The notes beneath the pieces were generated by a model, which made no database searches, was not told where the DNA came from, and saw only the letters and a list, made by a program, of their open reading frames with translations. Positions 1-9,445 of a DNA stretch of 64,000 bases are shown piece after piece. The DNA comes from Phascolarctos cinereus. Its lineage: Eukaryota; Chordata; Mammalia; Diprotodontia; Phascolarctidae. Location: the NCBI RefSeq assembly GCF_002099425.1, contig NW_018344126.1, positions 4,614,501 through 4,678,500 of the forward strand, read 5' to 3'. Made by a program: the position numbers and the translations under genes. Within the stretch, counting starts at the first letter, position 1, and each line of letters starts with the position of its first letter.

Positions 1-138
1 AAAAACTACATATTAAGCAATTTCTCATCCTCTCCTAATACTTTCCCTTCAAAAGTTAGTTTTCATTTAATTTGTATATATCTTGTATACACTTAACGCA
101 TGTACATATAAGAATCCAGAGGACAAGGACTTTTTCAT

Positions 139-225
139 TTCTTTTTTTTTTATGTCCAGCCCTTAGCACAGTTCCTGGCACATAGGAAGTGGGCACTCAA
201 GTGCCTGTGGATTGATTTATTGATC
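139..225 (+). repeat. L2/MIR-type 3' tail fragment
   Basis: The stretch contains 'cccttagcacagttcctgg' followed by 'cacataggaagtggg', the usual end of L2 LINEs and of SINEs that share that tail. Only the tail is left, so L2 and MIR cannot be told apart. Confidence 0.5.
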
Positions 226-397
226 ATAAATGGAAGTTTTATAAATTGAATAGTATTTTAAATTTAGAAAGGGGCTCACTGTTTAAGGAAACCCTAGCAT
301 AAATCATTTAAAAAAGCAAATCATTTATCTGACCAATATTTTGTCTGTTCTATAAACCCAGATTTTTTCTATGTTTTATTTATTATAAAGTAAGGTA

Positions 398-556
398 GAT
401 TTAAATTCAAATCTCACCTTTGACAAATACTGGCTGGGTGACCCTTGGTAAACCAATTGACCTTTCAGAGACCCAGACAACTATTTCAATTGCAGAGCTG
501 ATGTTAGGCTGCACTGGTGTACAGAGCCCCGTCATTGGAAACTAATGAGGAAATAA
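398..556 (+). mobile_element. MAR1-like SINE fragment
   Basis: The order of blocks matches the marsupial MAR1 SINE: a B-box-like 'ttcaaatctcacc', then 'actggctgggtgaccc', then the diagnostic 'gcagagctgatgttaggct' and a 'gcactggt' block. The left part (tRNA-like head) is missing and the copy is strongly diverged, so it is an old insertion. Two better copies lie at 30.4 and 31.0 kb. Confidence 0.6.
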
Positions 557-599
557 TAGAGGTGGTTTAAAAAAGTGTATTTATAAATAAAATAATTCA

Positions 600-1345
600 T
601 CTTCTTAACGAGTTTCTCTGATCTTGTGACTTCTCCACCCAAAAACCTTTAATTGACTTCTCATTGCCTATTAAACAAAATATAGACTATTGATCCTGGT
701 ATTCAAGATCTTACATGATCTGTCTCCAAGCTACCTTCATCACTTAGCTCATATTAATCCCTTTCATGTATTCCATATTTCAGCAAAGCTAGATTATTCT
801 CTCATTTTTATCCTGCCCTGTCCCTTCCCTGTATCTTTTCTCCTATCATTCTTTGTGCCTGAAATGAACTCCATTTTTTTCCCATATGCTTTTGAGTTGA
901 ATTTTTTTCTCCCTTTTCCTCCCCCCCACCCTCCCCAAGATGGTGCACAATATAGGCTTTACATTTACATACCCATTAAACATATTTTCACATCAGTGAA
1001 GTTGTAAGTATAAATTAAAACCAATAGGAGGAACCATCAGAAAAATGAACTCCATTCTTCCCCGTGTTACCCCACCCCAATGTCAATCTCTTGAAACTCC
1101 AAACTTCATTTAAGTCTCAATTTAGTTGTTATTCCCTTATGAAAACTACTTTGACTGTCTTACCATCCCCCTCAGATGAAAGTGATCTCTCCCTCCTCAA
1201 ATTATTTCCAGTAAATCATTACCTGGGTCTTTTCTTTACAATTTTCTCATTGTTCCTTGGGTCACAGTTGTATATATCTTCCCTCACAGTTGAACATTAG
1301 ATTGTAAGCTCCTTGAGGGCACTTGAACACTATATTTCAGAAATG
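600..1345 (+). mobile_element. L2 LINE 3' region, sense, interrupted by an L1 scrap
   Basis: The text follows the L2 3' end: 'tattcaagatcttacatg' and 'ctgtctccaagctacctt' on the left, then 'gatctctccctcctcaaatt', 'agattgtaagctccttgagg' and 'gcac' near the right end. It is interrupted at 876-1042 by a short foreign insert bounded by a 14-bp duplication. No intact reading frame remains. This is non-coding 3' LINE sequence of great age; strand is set by the 'gtaagctccttgaggg' motif. Confidence 0.75.
876..1042 (-). mobile_element. 5'-truncated L1 scrap with a 14-bp target-site duplication
   Basis: The 14-mer AAATGAACTCCATT occurs at 862-875 and again at 1043-1056, exactly bounding this insert. 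The insert starts with a T-rich run (the A tail of a minus-strand element) and ends with 'aaccaataggaggaaccat', which resembles 'aaccaataagatgaaccatg' near the 3' end of the large L1 at 4.7 kb. It therefore looks like a very short, 5'-truncated L1 retrotransposition into the L2 copy. Confidence 0.7.
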
Positions 1346-1884
1346 AATGTTTTTTAAAGAGAAGTACATGCAAAGATGTGCTGATAAATGTTTAAAAACT
1401 GGATCTCAAAAAAAAATACATGATGCACTTTAAAGTTTGATCTACATTATTGACATTTACTTAATCTCTTAATTCTAGACAATCACCATAACAATATATT
1501 AAACATTGATTAGTGTGTAGTGTTTGCCAATTTCTAAAATGAAAATTTAACAACCAGCTGTTGTGAGTTGATTCAAGTTGGCCCTAGGATCCCCCGGGTA
1601 TATACTTCAGTTCAAAAACCTCAATATTCATTTGTTTAAATTCTGAAGTTCAGGAGAAGAGGGAAGGACTTGAGCCAGCTAAGAAGGAAAAATACTGTAG
1701 TTGATTTGAAAGGGGTGCAGACTAGATAAATAGGTCAGAAGTTGATTTTGGGAAGGAGAAATTAGACAGAATTTGACAGAAACTGGAAAATTTGAAAGAG
1801 AAAAATATTCAGGCCTAGATACTGATCTGGATTCTACTTACAAGTTTTAAGAGAAGCAATATTAAGAGAAAAAATGTATATAGG

Positions 1885-1926
<42 letters not shown>

Positions 1927-2985
1927 TTTTTACGCACACACACACATAAGATAGATAGATAGATAGACAGACAGACATATACACACAGTATTAATATGGA
2001 TTAAGGAGGATTAAGGAAGATTAGGGAGTAGTACCTGAAGAAGTAGACTCAAGAAAGACAAGGAGAAGGTAATTGGCAAGACAAGAAAGAAAAGGTAGCT
2101 ATAAGAATTATAGCCAGGTTCCAATTAGTGTGAATAATGAATACCTTCAATTAGTTGCATGTATTCAAAATTGCACTATTTAAAGCCATAATTATGTAAA
2201 ATATGATAATTAGTTCTAGCCCAGTGGAAAGTGTAAATTCAAATAATTTTTATAACTTCAGGGGATTCATTATTTGAATTAATACAGACCCAGCTGTAGA
2301 AGGTTAAATAAATTTATACAGTAAATGCAAATTGCAGCAAGTTGGTAAAACAGACAGGATATTGTTGCAAAGCTGAAGAGAATATGGGTGTGGCTGGGGA
2401 ATATGAAACTATTTTTAGAAGAAGGAGAGGAATTTGAGTAGGGTTTTAAGTTATCAGGAGGTAATAATTGGCTGTAAGAGTTTGAATCTTTTGATTCAAG
2501 CTGATGTGCAAATAGACACAACCAGTTCAATGAAAGAAGACTGAAAATCTCAACCATAGTAGAGAGTAGGGGGGATTGTTCAGCAACTTGGATGAATGTT
2601 CACTGTTAATCTATACTCCATGTATAGTCTAATTTCCCTTCTAGAGAAGATGAAGGAACTCAGTCTATTCACATTTTAGTTTGTTAGGGGCAATGACATG
2701 TTCCTGAAGGAAACAGTTTGGAGATTTCAGTGAGAATTGAAAGGGAGAATCTGCGGTGAAGGAGGAACAGCTCAACCCTTGTCATGATGATAGAGAATGT
2801 AAGGATATAAAAGAGGGGAGAAAGGAAAGGAAAAGGACAGCTGTAGAATTGGAGCTCATAAAGGAATTTTTAAGGAGGCTCTTCTGAAGATGAAAGAACT
2901 AGATACTTTAAGGAGGAGGATGTTGCTTGTACTTCCAAGAATGACATAGATATTATCTAGTTAGGGTCAGAGGAAGAAAGTCCTT
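1346..2985. other. Stretch without recognised genes; one microsatellite
   Basis: Apart from the CA/GATA tract at 1888-1990 I recognise no element or exon here. The sequence is purine-rich in places (2700-2950) but carries no family motif I can name. Confidence 0.5.
1888..1990. repeat. Compound microsatellite (CA)n-(GATA)n-(GACA)n
   Basis: An uninterrupted (CA) run of about 35 bp is followed by a second CA block and then by GATA and GACA units. Confidence 0.95.
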
Positions 2986-2989
2986 GCTT

Positions 2990-3440
2990 TGTGGTACCAA
3001 GGAAGCTATGTGTTAACCTAAAAATAACAATAGAAAGGTCTGTTGTCTTCCCAGAGCACATATCCAACACATGACAGAGAATGTCCCAAGACTTAACAGA
3101 ATATAGGGCAATTATCCACTTCTAGTTACTCACATGGGCACAAATGATACTTCCAGAATGAGCCTAAAAAGTATTGCCAATCATCATGAACTCTTGGGTC
3201 AAGAAACTAAAGACCATTGGACCACAGGTTTTGCTTTCTTCACTATTGTTCATTGAAAGAAAGGGACACAGAAGAGAAAAATTAATTTGGGAAGAAACAG
3301 CTGTCTGAGAATGTGGTAAATGAGATTAAGATTTGGATTTCTGGGCCATGATTGGTTTAAAATATAAGGATGATAGATTACTGGCCAGAGGTTGTATATC
3401 TAACAAAAACTGATAAAAATGTATTTGTTAGCTGTCTTCT
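2990..3440 (+). mobile_element. L3/CR1 LINE, ORF1 esterase-like segment
   Basis: Reading from 3107 gives PLLVTHMGTNDTSR and then LKSIANHHELLGQETKD. The GTNDT motif is the substrate-site block of the SGNH-type esterase domain that CR1/L3-clade LINEs carry in ORF1. The surrounding DNA also follows CR1-type ORF1 text ('ttgcccaat', 'agagattaagatttgg'). Stops occur on both sides, so it is a decayed copy. A matching ORF2 piece lies just downstream at 3600-3900, in the same order as in a complete element. Confidence 0.65.
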
Positions 3441-3530
3441 CTCTGTCTCTGTCTCTGTCTCTTTCTATTACATATATGTGTATAATACAAATATAATATG
3501 CATATATATATATATGTAAACATGTGTGTA
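3425..3530. repeat. (TCTG/TC)n and (TA)n low-complexity tract
   Basis: Repeats of 'ctctgt' are followed by alternating TA/CATA units. Confidence 0.85.
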
Positions 3531-3599
3531 GTCTCCAAGTTAGATACCATAGAGATAAGTTACAAAGAAGGAAGAAACAGAATAGCTGCTGAGAAAAAA

Positions 3600-3910
3600 A
3601 CTAAGAAAAGAGACATGAGAGAAATCTATAATTTTAAATGTCTATACATAAATACCCAAATTTTAGGCAATTAATAAGAAGACCTAACACACGGAGGCAA
3701 ATCTGACCTTATTGGGACTTGGTGAGACCAGTCCCATAACTAGACCCTAGGCTCTGGATGGGTATACCTTATTCAAAATTAAAGGGGGCTATAACTTTGT
3801 GTACTTTGTATATTAAGAAAGTATAGTTACATAAGGAAATCTAAGAACCAGCATGATACAGAGTATTTGGCTGGAGGTCAAAGGAAGAAATAGAAATGAC
3901 TTCAGTAGTG
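3600..3910 (+). mobile_element. L3/CR1 LINE, ORF2 endonuclease region
   Basis: The stretch from 3690 resembles the CR1/L3 endonuclease block that normally encodes an ITETWWD-like motif ('ttattgggacttggtgag'), followed by a GYxLF-like block near 3760 and by text like 'taaggaaatctaagaacc'. It is colinear with the esterase segment upstream, suggesting a single old L3/CR1 copy from about 2990 to 3910. The right edge is cut by the Tigger-like element. Confidence 0.5.
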
Positions 3911-3917
3911 AATAATA

Positions 3918-4168
3918 TAGTTATACCTCATTTTATCGTGTTTTGTTCTATTGCAAATATTGCACAAATGCAGAGATTCACTTTTTACAAGTGGAAGATT
4001 TGTGGAAACCCCACATCAAGCAAGTCTATTGGAGCCATTTTTCTAAAAGTCTGTGCTCATATTATGTCTCTGTCACCTTTTGGTAATTTTCACAATATTT
4101 CAAACTTTTTCATTGTTATACATATTATGACAATCTGTGATCAGTGATCTTTGATGTTGTTCTTATAT
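3918..4168 (+). mobile_element. Tigger1-like (TcMar) DNA transposon, 5' end
   Basis: The block from 3918 follows the 5' end of mammalian Tigger1: a terminal 'tatacctcattttatcgtg', then 'ttttacaagtgg', 'ggtttgtgg'-like text, 'catcaagcaagtctattgg', 'tttcaaactttttcattg' and 'gatcagtgatctttgatg'. A TA dinucleotide precedes the start, as expected for this superfamily. Only about 250 bp of the left end remain; no transposase is present. Divergence is modest but clear. Confidence 0.85.
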
Positions 4169-4680
4169 TAATTATCAAGCAAGTTGAAGTGGAATTTAAT
4201 TCTAGAAATTTGAGAGAGTATGGAGAGTTCTAGCTGAAACCCCTGAGAAAGAGAAGGAGAGAAAGAGAACTTTTGGCCTTGGCTCTTTGCTACTTGGTAC
4301 CTTCACTCCTACTCCCTTTTTACTTTGACTAAGTGAGGGTCTTACAAGCTTTGAAGTCTATGGAATGTGTTGGTCTTCTCATTGGTGTCCTGTGGGCATA
4401 TCTAAATCAGCTGATGACAGTGTCTGAATTGAAAGCCAAGTCTTGGCTCCATAAGGAGCCAAGCAAAAAAACTACTTTATGCCCAGGAAATCTTGAGCAC
4501 TCCACGAGTGGGAGAAAATGATTTCCAGAAACCAGAAATTGAGAGTCACCCCATTTGTCACCTATACTCTCTAAGTTTATGCCTACTTTTCTGCCATCTG
4601 TATGTATGTGTGGGAGAGTATATAACAGACTTTTGGGAAGGATATTTTGTACCAACTATTATCACCATGTCACCTTAGTA
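4169..4680. other. Unassigned stretch, possibly a repeat
   Basis: No family is recognised with confidence. It has a TATA-like 'agagtatataacagac' near 4615 and ends where a T-rich tract begins. An LTR-like or L1-related origin is possible, but nothing visible decides it. Confidence 0.3.
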
Positions 4681-4735
4681 AATATTCTTATTTATTTATT
4701 TATTTATCTATCTATCTATTTATTTATTTTTTAAT
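4681..4735. repeat. (TTTA)n/(TCTA)n tract at the L1 tail
   Basis: Units of TTTA and TCTA lie exactly at the 3' end of the minus-strand L1, so the tract most likely grew from its A-rich tail. Confidence 0.85.
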
Positions 4736-4951
4736 TTTCGTATTAGTCATGTTGTAAAGAAGAATTAGAACCAATAAGATGAACCATGAGAAAGAAGAAA
4801 CAAAACAAAACAACAAAAGGAAAAAAGAGACCAAACAGTATGCTTCGATCTGCATTCAGACTTCATAGTTCTTTCTCTGGATATGGATAACATTTTCCAT
4901 CATGAGTCTTTTGGAGTTATCTTAGATCCTTGCATTGATGGTCTATGAAAG

Positions 4952-5510
4952 TTAGTCATTGCACAATGATGCTGTTACTGTGTACAATATTCTCTTGGTT
5001 CTGCTCACTTCATGCAGCATCAATTCATGTAAGTGTTTCCAGGTTTTTCTGAAGTCCACCTGCTCATCATTTCTCATAGCACAATAGTATTCCATTACAT
5101 TCATATACCACAACTTGCTCGGCCATTCCCCAATTGATGGGCATACCCTCAATTTCCAATTCTTGACCACCACAAAAAGATCTGTTGTAAGTATTTTTGT
5201 ACATGTGGGTTATTTTCCCATTTTTTATGATCTCTTTGGGATACAGACCTACAAGTACTGTTGCTGGATCAAAAGGTATGCACAATTTTATAGTCCTTTG
5301 GGCATAGTTCCAAATTGCTCCCCAGAAGTGTTGGATCAGTTCACAACTCCACCAACAGTCCATTAGTGTTTCAATTTTTCCACATCTTCTCCAACATTTA
5401 TTATTTTCTTGTTTTGTCATGTTAGACAATCTAATAGGTGTGATGTGGCACCTCAGAGTTGTTTTAATGTACATGTCTCTAATCAATAGTGATTTAGGGA
5501 ATTTTTTCAT
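4952..5510 (-). pseudogene. L1 ORF2 C-terminal region
   Basis: Two overlapping reading frames carry the typical L1 ORF2 C terminus: a block beginning NKCWRRCGKIETLMDCWW, then IKLCIPFDPATVLVGLYPKE, then MEYYCAMRNDEQVDFRKTW and ELMLHEVSRTKRI. The frame changes in between, so the coding sequence is broken. This segment belongs to the minus-strand L1 of 4726-9364. Confidence 0.9.
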
Positions 5511-6599
5511 ATGACTATAGATGGCTTTAATTTCTTCCTCTGAAACTGCCTGTTCATATCCTTTGACCAGTTATCAATTGGGGAATGACTTGTATTCTTA
5601 CAAGTTTGACTCTGTTCTCTATATATTTTAGAAATAAGGGCTTTATCAGAGACAATCATTTAAAAAAATTGTTTCCCAGTTTTCTGCTTCCTTCCTAATC
5701 TTGGATGCATTAGCTTTGTTTGTGCAAAAACTTTTCAATTTAATGTAATCAAAATCATCCACATTGCATTTCATAATGTTCTTTATTTCTTGTTTGGCCA
5801 TGAATTCTTCCATTCTCCATAGATCTGGGCAGGTAAACTATTCCTTCCTCTCCTAGTTTGCTTATAGTATCAGCCTTTATATTTAAATCATGTATGCATT
5901 TTGACTTTCTCTTGGTATAGGATGTAAGATGTTGACCTGCCTAGTTTCTGCCATACTGTTTTCCAGTTTTCCCAGCAGTTTTTGTTAAATAGTGAGTTCT
6001 TAATCCTGAAGTTGGAGTCTTTGGATTCATCAAACAGCAGAATACTATAGTCATTGACTATTGTGTCTTGTGTATCTAACCTATTCCACTGATCCACCAC
6101 TATTTCTCAGCCAGCATCAAGTAATTTTGATGATTGCTGCTTTATAATACAATTTAAGATCTGGCATGACTAGGCCACCTTCTTTGCATTTCTTTTCATT
6201 AATTCCTTTGATATTCTGGACTTTTTGTTCTTTCAGATGAATTTTGTTATTATTTTTCTAGCTCTACAAAATAATTTTTGGTAGTTTCATTGGCATGGCA
6301 CTGAATAAGCAAATTAATTTAAGTAGAATTGTCATTTTTATTATATTAGCTTGGCCTACCCATAATAAGCAACTGATATTTTTTCAATTATTTAGATCCG
6401 ACTTTATTTATGTGAAAAGTGTTTTATAATTGTATTAATATTACTCCTGGGTTTGTTTTGGCAGGTAGAATCCCAAATATTTTATAATGTCTACAGTAAC
6501 TTTGAATGGAATTTCTCTTTCTACCTCATGCTGTTGGGCTTTGTGAGTAACATGTAGAAATGCTGATGATTTATGTGAGTTTATTTTATGTCCTGCAAT

Positions 6600-7010
6600 T
6601 TTGCTAAATTTGTTTATTATTTCAAGTAATTTTTAAATTGATTCTCTAGGATTCTCTATGTATGTCATCCTATCATCTGCAAAGAGTGATAGCTTTGTTT
6701 CTTTTTGCCTATCCTAATTCCTTCAATTTCTTTTTCTTCTCTTACTGCTAAAGCTAACATTTCTAGTACAATATTGAATAACAGTGGTGATAACGGACAT
6801 CGTCATTTTACCCCCAACCTACTGGAAACGCTTCTAACTCATCCTTATTACATATAATGCCTGCTGGTGATTTTGGATAGATGCTACTTATCATGTTAAG
6901 GAAGACTCCATTTATCCTTATGCTCTCTAGTATTTTTAATAGGAATGGGTGCTGCATTTTGTCAAAAGCTTTTCTGCATCTATTGAGATATTCATACAAT
7001 TTCTATGAGT
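6600..7010 (-). pseudogene. L1 ORF2 reverse transcriptase core
   Basis: The minus strand reads KAFDKMQHPFLLKILESIRI and then KDELEAFPVG, which are the RT blocks leading towards the active site. The FADD motif itself is encoded at 6672-6683 (minus), so the two active-site aspartates are preserved even though the frame around them is not open throughout. Confidence 0.9.
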
Positions 7011-7638
7011 TTTGTTGTTGATATGGTCAATTATGCTGATAGTTTTCCTAATATTGAACTAGCCTTGCATTCCTGGTATATCACATCTAGTTGTAGTGTA
7101 TTATCCTCAAGATAACTTGCTGTAGTTTCTTTGCTAATATTTAAAATTTTTTTTTTACATCTATATTCATTAGGGAAATTGGTCTATAATTTTCTTTCTC
7201 TGTTTTGACTCTTCCCCGGTTTAGGTATCAGCACTATATTTGTATCATAAAAAGAATTTAGTAGGACTCCTTCTTTGTCTATTTTCCCAAATTGTCTATG
7301 TAGCATTGGAATTAATTGTTCTTTAAATGTTTGATAGAATTCACTTGTAAATCCATTTGGCCTTGGAGATTTTTTTTCCTAGGCAGTTCATTGATGGCTT
7401 GTTCAACTTATTTTTCTGAGGTGGGATTATTTAAGTATTTTATTTCCTTTTCTGTTTACCTGGGCAATTTATATTTTTGTAAATATTCACCCATTTCACT
7501 AGGATTGTCAAATTTATTGGCATACAGTTGGGCAAAATAATTCCTAATTATTATTTTAATTTTCTTTTTATTGGTGGTGAATTCCCCCTTTTCATTTTTG
7601 GTGCTGGTAAGTTGGTTTTAAGGTTTATCTATTTTATT

Positions 7639-7833
7639 TTATTTTTTATAAAAACAGCTTTTAGTTTTATTAATTAGTTCAATAATTTTCTTAATTTCAT
7701 TCTTATTAATCTCTCCTTTGGTTTTCAGAATTTCTAATTTGGTATTTAATTGAGTATTTTTAATTTGTTCTTTTTCTAGCCTTTTTAGTTGCATGCTCAA
7801 TTCATTAATCTCTTCTTCCTCTATTTTATTCAT
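7639..7833 (-). pseudogene. L1 ORF2 linker between endonuclease and RT
   Basis: A lysine/glutamate-rich open stretch ends in the family block INKTKSCFYKK, equivalent to the KINKTKSWFFEK-like block just before the RT domain of L1 ORF2. It is an open fragment of 64 codons within a broken ORF. Confidence 0.85.
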
Positions 7834-8269
7834 GTTAGCATTTAGAGGTATAAAACTTCCCCACAGAACCTCTTTTGCTGCATCCCTTAAGTGTTGATGT
7901 GTTGTCTCATTATTGTCATTCTCTTGGATGAAGTTATTGATGGTTGTTATAGTTTGTTGCTTGACCCCCTCCTTGTTTAAGATTCAATTATTTAGTTTCC
8001 AATTAATTTTTAGTCTATCTTTCAATGGCCCTTTATTAATTTAATTTTTATTGCATCATTATCTGAAAAGGATGCATTTAATATTTGTGACTGTCTGCAT
8101 TGTATTGTGAGGTTTTTATGCCCTAATACATGGTCAATTTTCATGTAGGTGCCATGTACCACCAAGAAAAATGTATGTATTCCTTTCTATTCCCATTCAG
8201 TTTTCTCCAGAGGTCTACCACATCTAACTTTTCTAAAATTCTATTCATCTCTTTAACTTCTTTCTTTTT

Positions 8270-8678
8270 ATTTTGTGGTTAGATTTATCTAGTTCTGAGA
8301 AGAGGAGGTTGAGGTCCCCTACCAGTATAGTTTTGTTATCTATTTCTTCCTGTAACTCCCTTAACTTCTCGTCTAAGAATCTGATTGCTATACCACTCAG
8401 CGCATATATGTTTAGTATTGATATTATTTCATTGTGTATGGTACCTTTTAGCAGGATGTAGTTTCCTTTTTCATCTCTTTTACTTAGATCTATTTTTGCT
8501 TTTGCTTTGCCTGATATTAGGATTGCTACCCCTGCTTTTTTTTTTACTTAAGCTGAAGCATAATATATTCTACTCCAGCCTTTTACCTTTACTCTGTGTG
8601 CATCCTTCTTCTTCAAATGCGTTTCCTGTAAACAACATATTGTAGGATTATGATTTTTAATCCACTCTTTTAATCCAC
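8270..8678 (-). pseudogene. L1 ORF2 endonuclease N-terminal part
   Basis: The minus strand encodes PTICCLQETH (positions about 8600-8640), matching the QETH catalytic block of L1 endonuclease, followed by KVKGWSRIYYAS. Further on, TILVGDLNLLFSELDKS near 8290-8330 matches the GDFN block. The domain begins abruptly at a position equivalent to about residue 20-30 of ORF2, at the junction with the 5' UTR. Confidence 0.85.
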
Positions 8679-9364
8679 AGCTTCTTGTGCTGGGAGTCCC
8701 AGACCTGGCCATTAGCTTTGTGTGCTGGGGCTTCAGGTACTAGCAGCTGGAGGCTATAAGGGTCTGGCAGTTTACTTGGTTCTGAGCTAGGGTCAGCAAG
8801 ACTGAAGCTTTCAGGGTGGGGATGGAGTGTCTGGCCCCTGGAGGATGCCTGCTCACCTGGGCTGCTTTGAAGCACAGGAAGGTTTGGCTACTGGAGAATG
8901 CCTGTCTACCTGGCATTGTGCTTCTTGGAGTTGTGCTTCCTGGAGTTGTGCTGAAGCATCAGGAGGTTTGACTGCTGGAGGATACCTGCCTACTGGCACA
9001 TGTGGTAGTTTTTCAAGCTGGAGTCTACTGGTTCCCTTGCCTGTGCCAGGGAACTCAGGATGTCCTGGTGTTGGCTGCTCCACCACTCGGGCTCAGGAAC
9101 TCACCCTGGTTTGTTGAGGTGGGGCTTGCCACTGGCTTTCTGGGATTCCAAGTATCCTGTGCTGCTCCCCTTCCACCACAGCAAAAGATACCTTTCCCAT
9201 TAATCCCCAAAGCTTCTTGGGCTATGAGACTGCTGCACCCCAACTATCTGCTGGCTTAGCTGTACCAAGGTTTTTTCTGGGGTGATATTTTCTGGGTGTT
9301 CAGAGGTCGGTAAGGTAGGTAGAGTGGGAGTGACTTACTTCTTACTCTGACATCTTGGCTCCTG
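8679..9364 (-). promoter_or_regulatory. L1 5' UTR with short internal repeats
   Basis: This GC-richer block has no L1 coding motif. It begins on the minus strand with 'ccaggagccaagatg', a start shared by marsupial-type L1 5' ends. Three imperfect copies of a unit starting 'ctggaggatgcctgc' (+) lie near 8837, 8891 and 8974. Several reading frames stay open here by chance of composition, and I do not call them genes. Promoter activity is inferred only from position. Confidence 0.65.
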
Positions 9365-9395
9365 GAAAGCCCCAAAAGGAACTTTTTTTTTTTGA

Positions 9396-9445
9396 GATTC
9401 GGTTGTTAAATATCTACCAGCACACCCCTGCTTATAGTCCCTCAG
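9396..9445 (+). repeat. Family X 3'-end fragment
   Basis: The segment 'ttgttaaatatctaccagca' and the following 'cacccctg' match the right end of the two larger family X copies at 26.9 and 29.0 kb ('gttaaacatttatcagcaca'). Confidence 0.5.

Larger units (their letters stand above)
4726..9364 (-). mobile_element. Large L1 LINE with 5' UTR and ORF2 but no ORF1
   Basis: On the minus strand the element starts near 9364 ('aggagccaagatgtcagag'), runs through a GC-richer 5' UTR to about 8678, then enters the L1 ORF2 endonuclease, linker, reverse transcriptase and C-terminal region, and ends in the 3' UTR and a T-rich (+ strand) tail near 4730. Total length is about 4.6 kb, against about 6-7 kb for a complete marsupial-type L1. 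ORF1 and roughly the first 20-30 codons of ORF2 are absent. ORF2 is broken by several stops and shifts, so the copy is dead. Confidence 0.9.

Noticed and set aside
4600-4680. Promoter or LTR with a TATA box
   Set aside because: A TATA-like string alone in A/T-rich DNA is not enough, and no matching ends or target duplication were found.
8657-9259. Several overlapping open frames of 62-96 codons, some proline-rich
   Set aside because: They lie in the L1 5' UTR on both strands and overlap each other; GC-richer composition explains the lack of stops.
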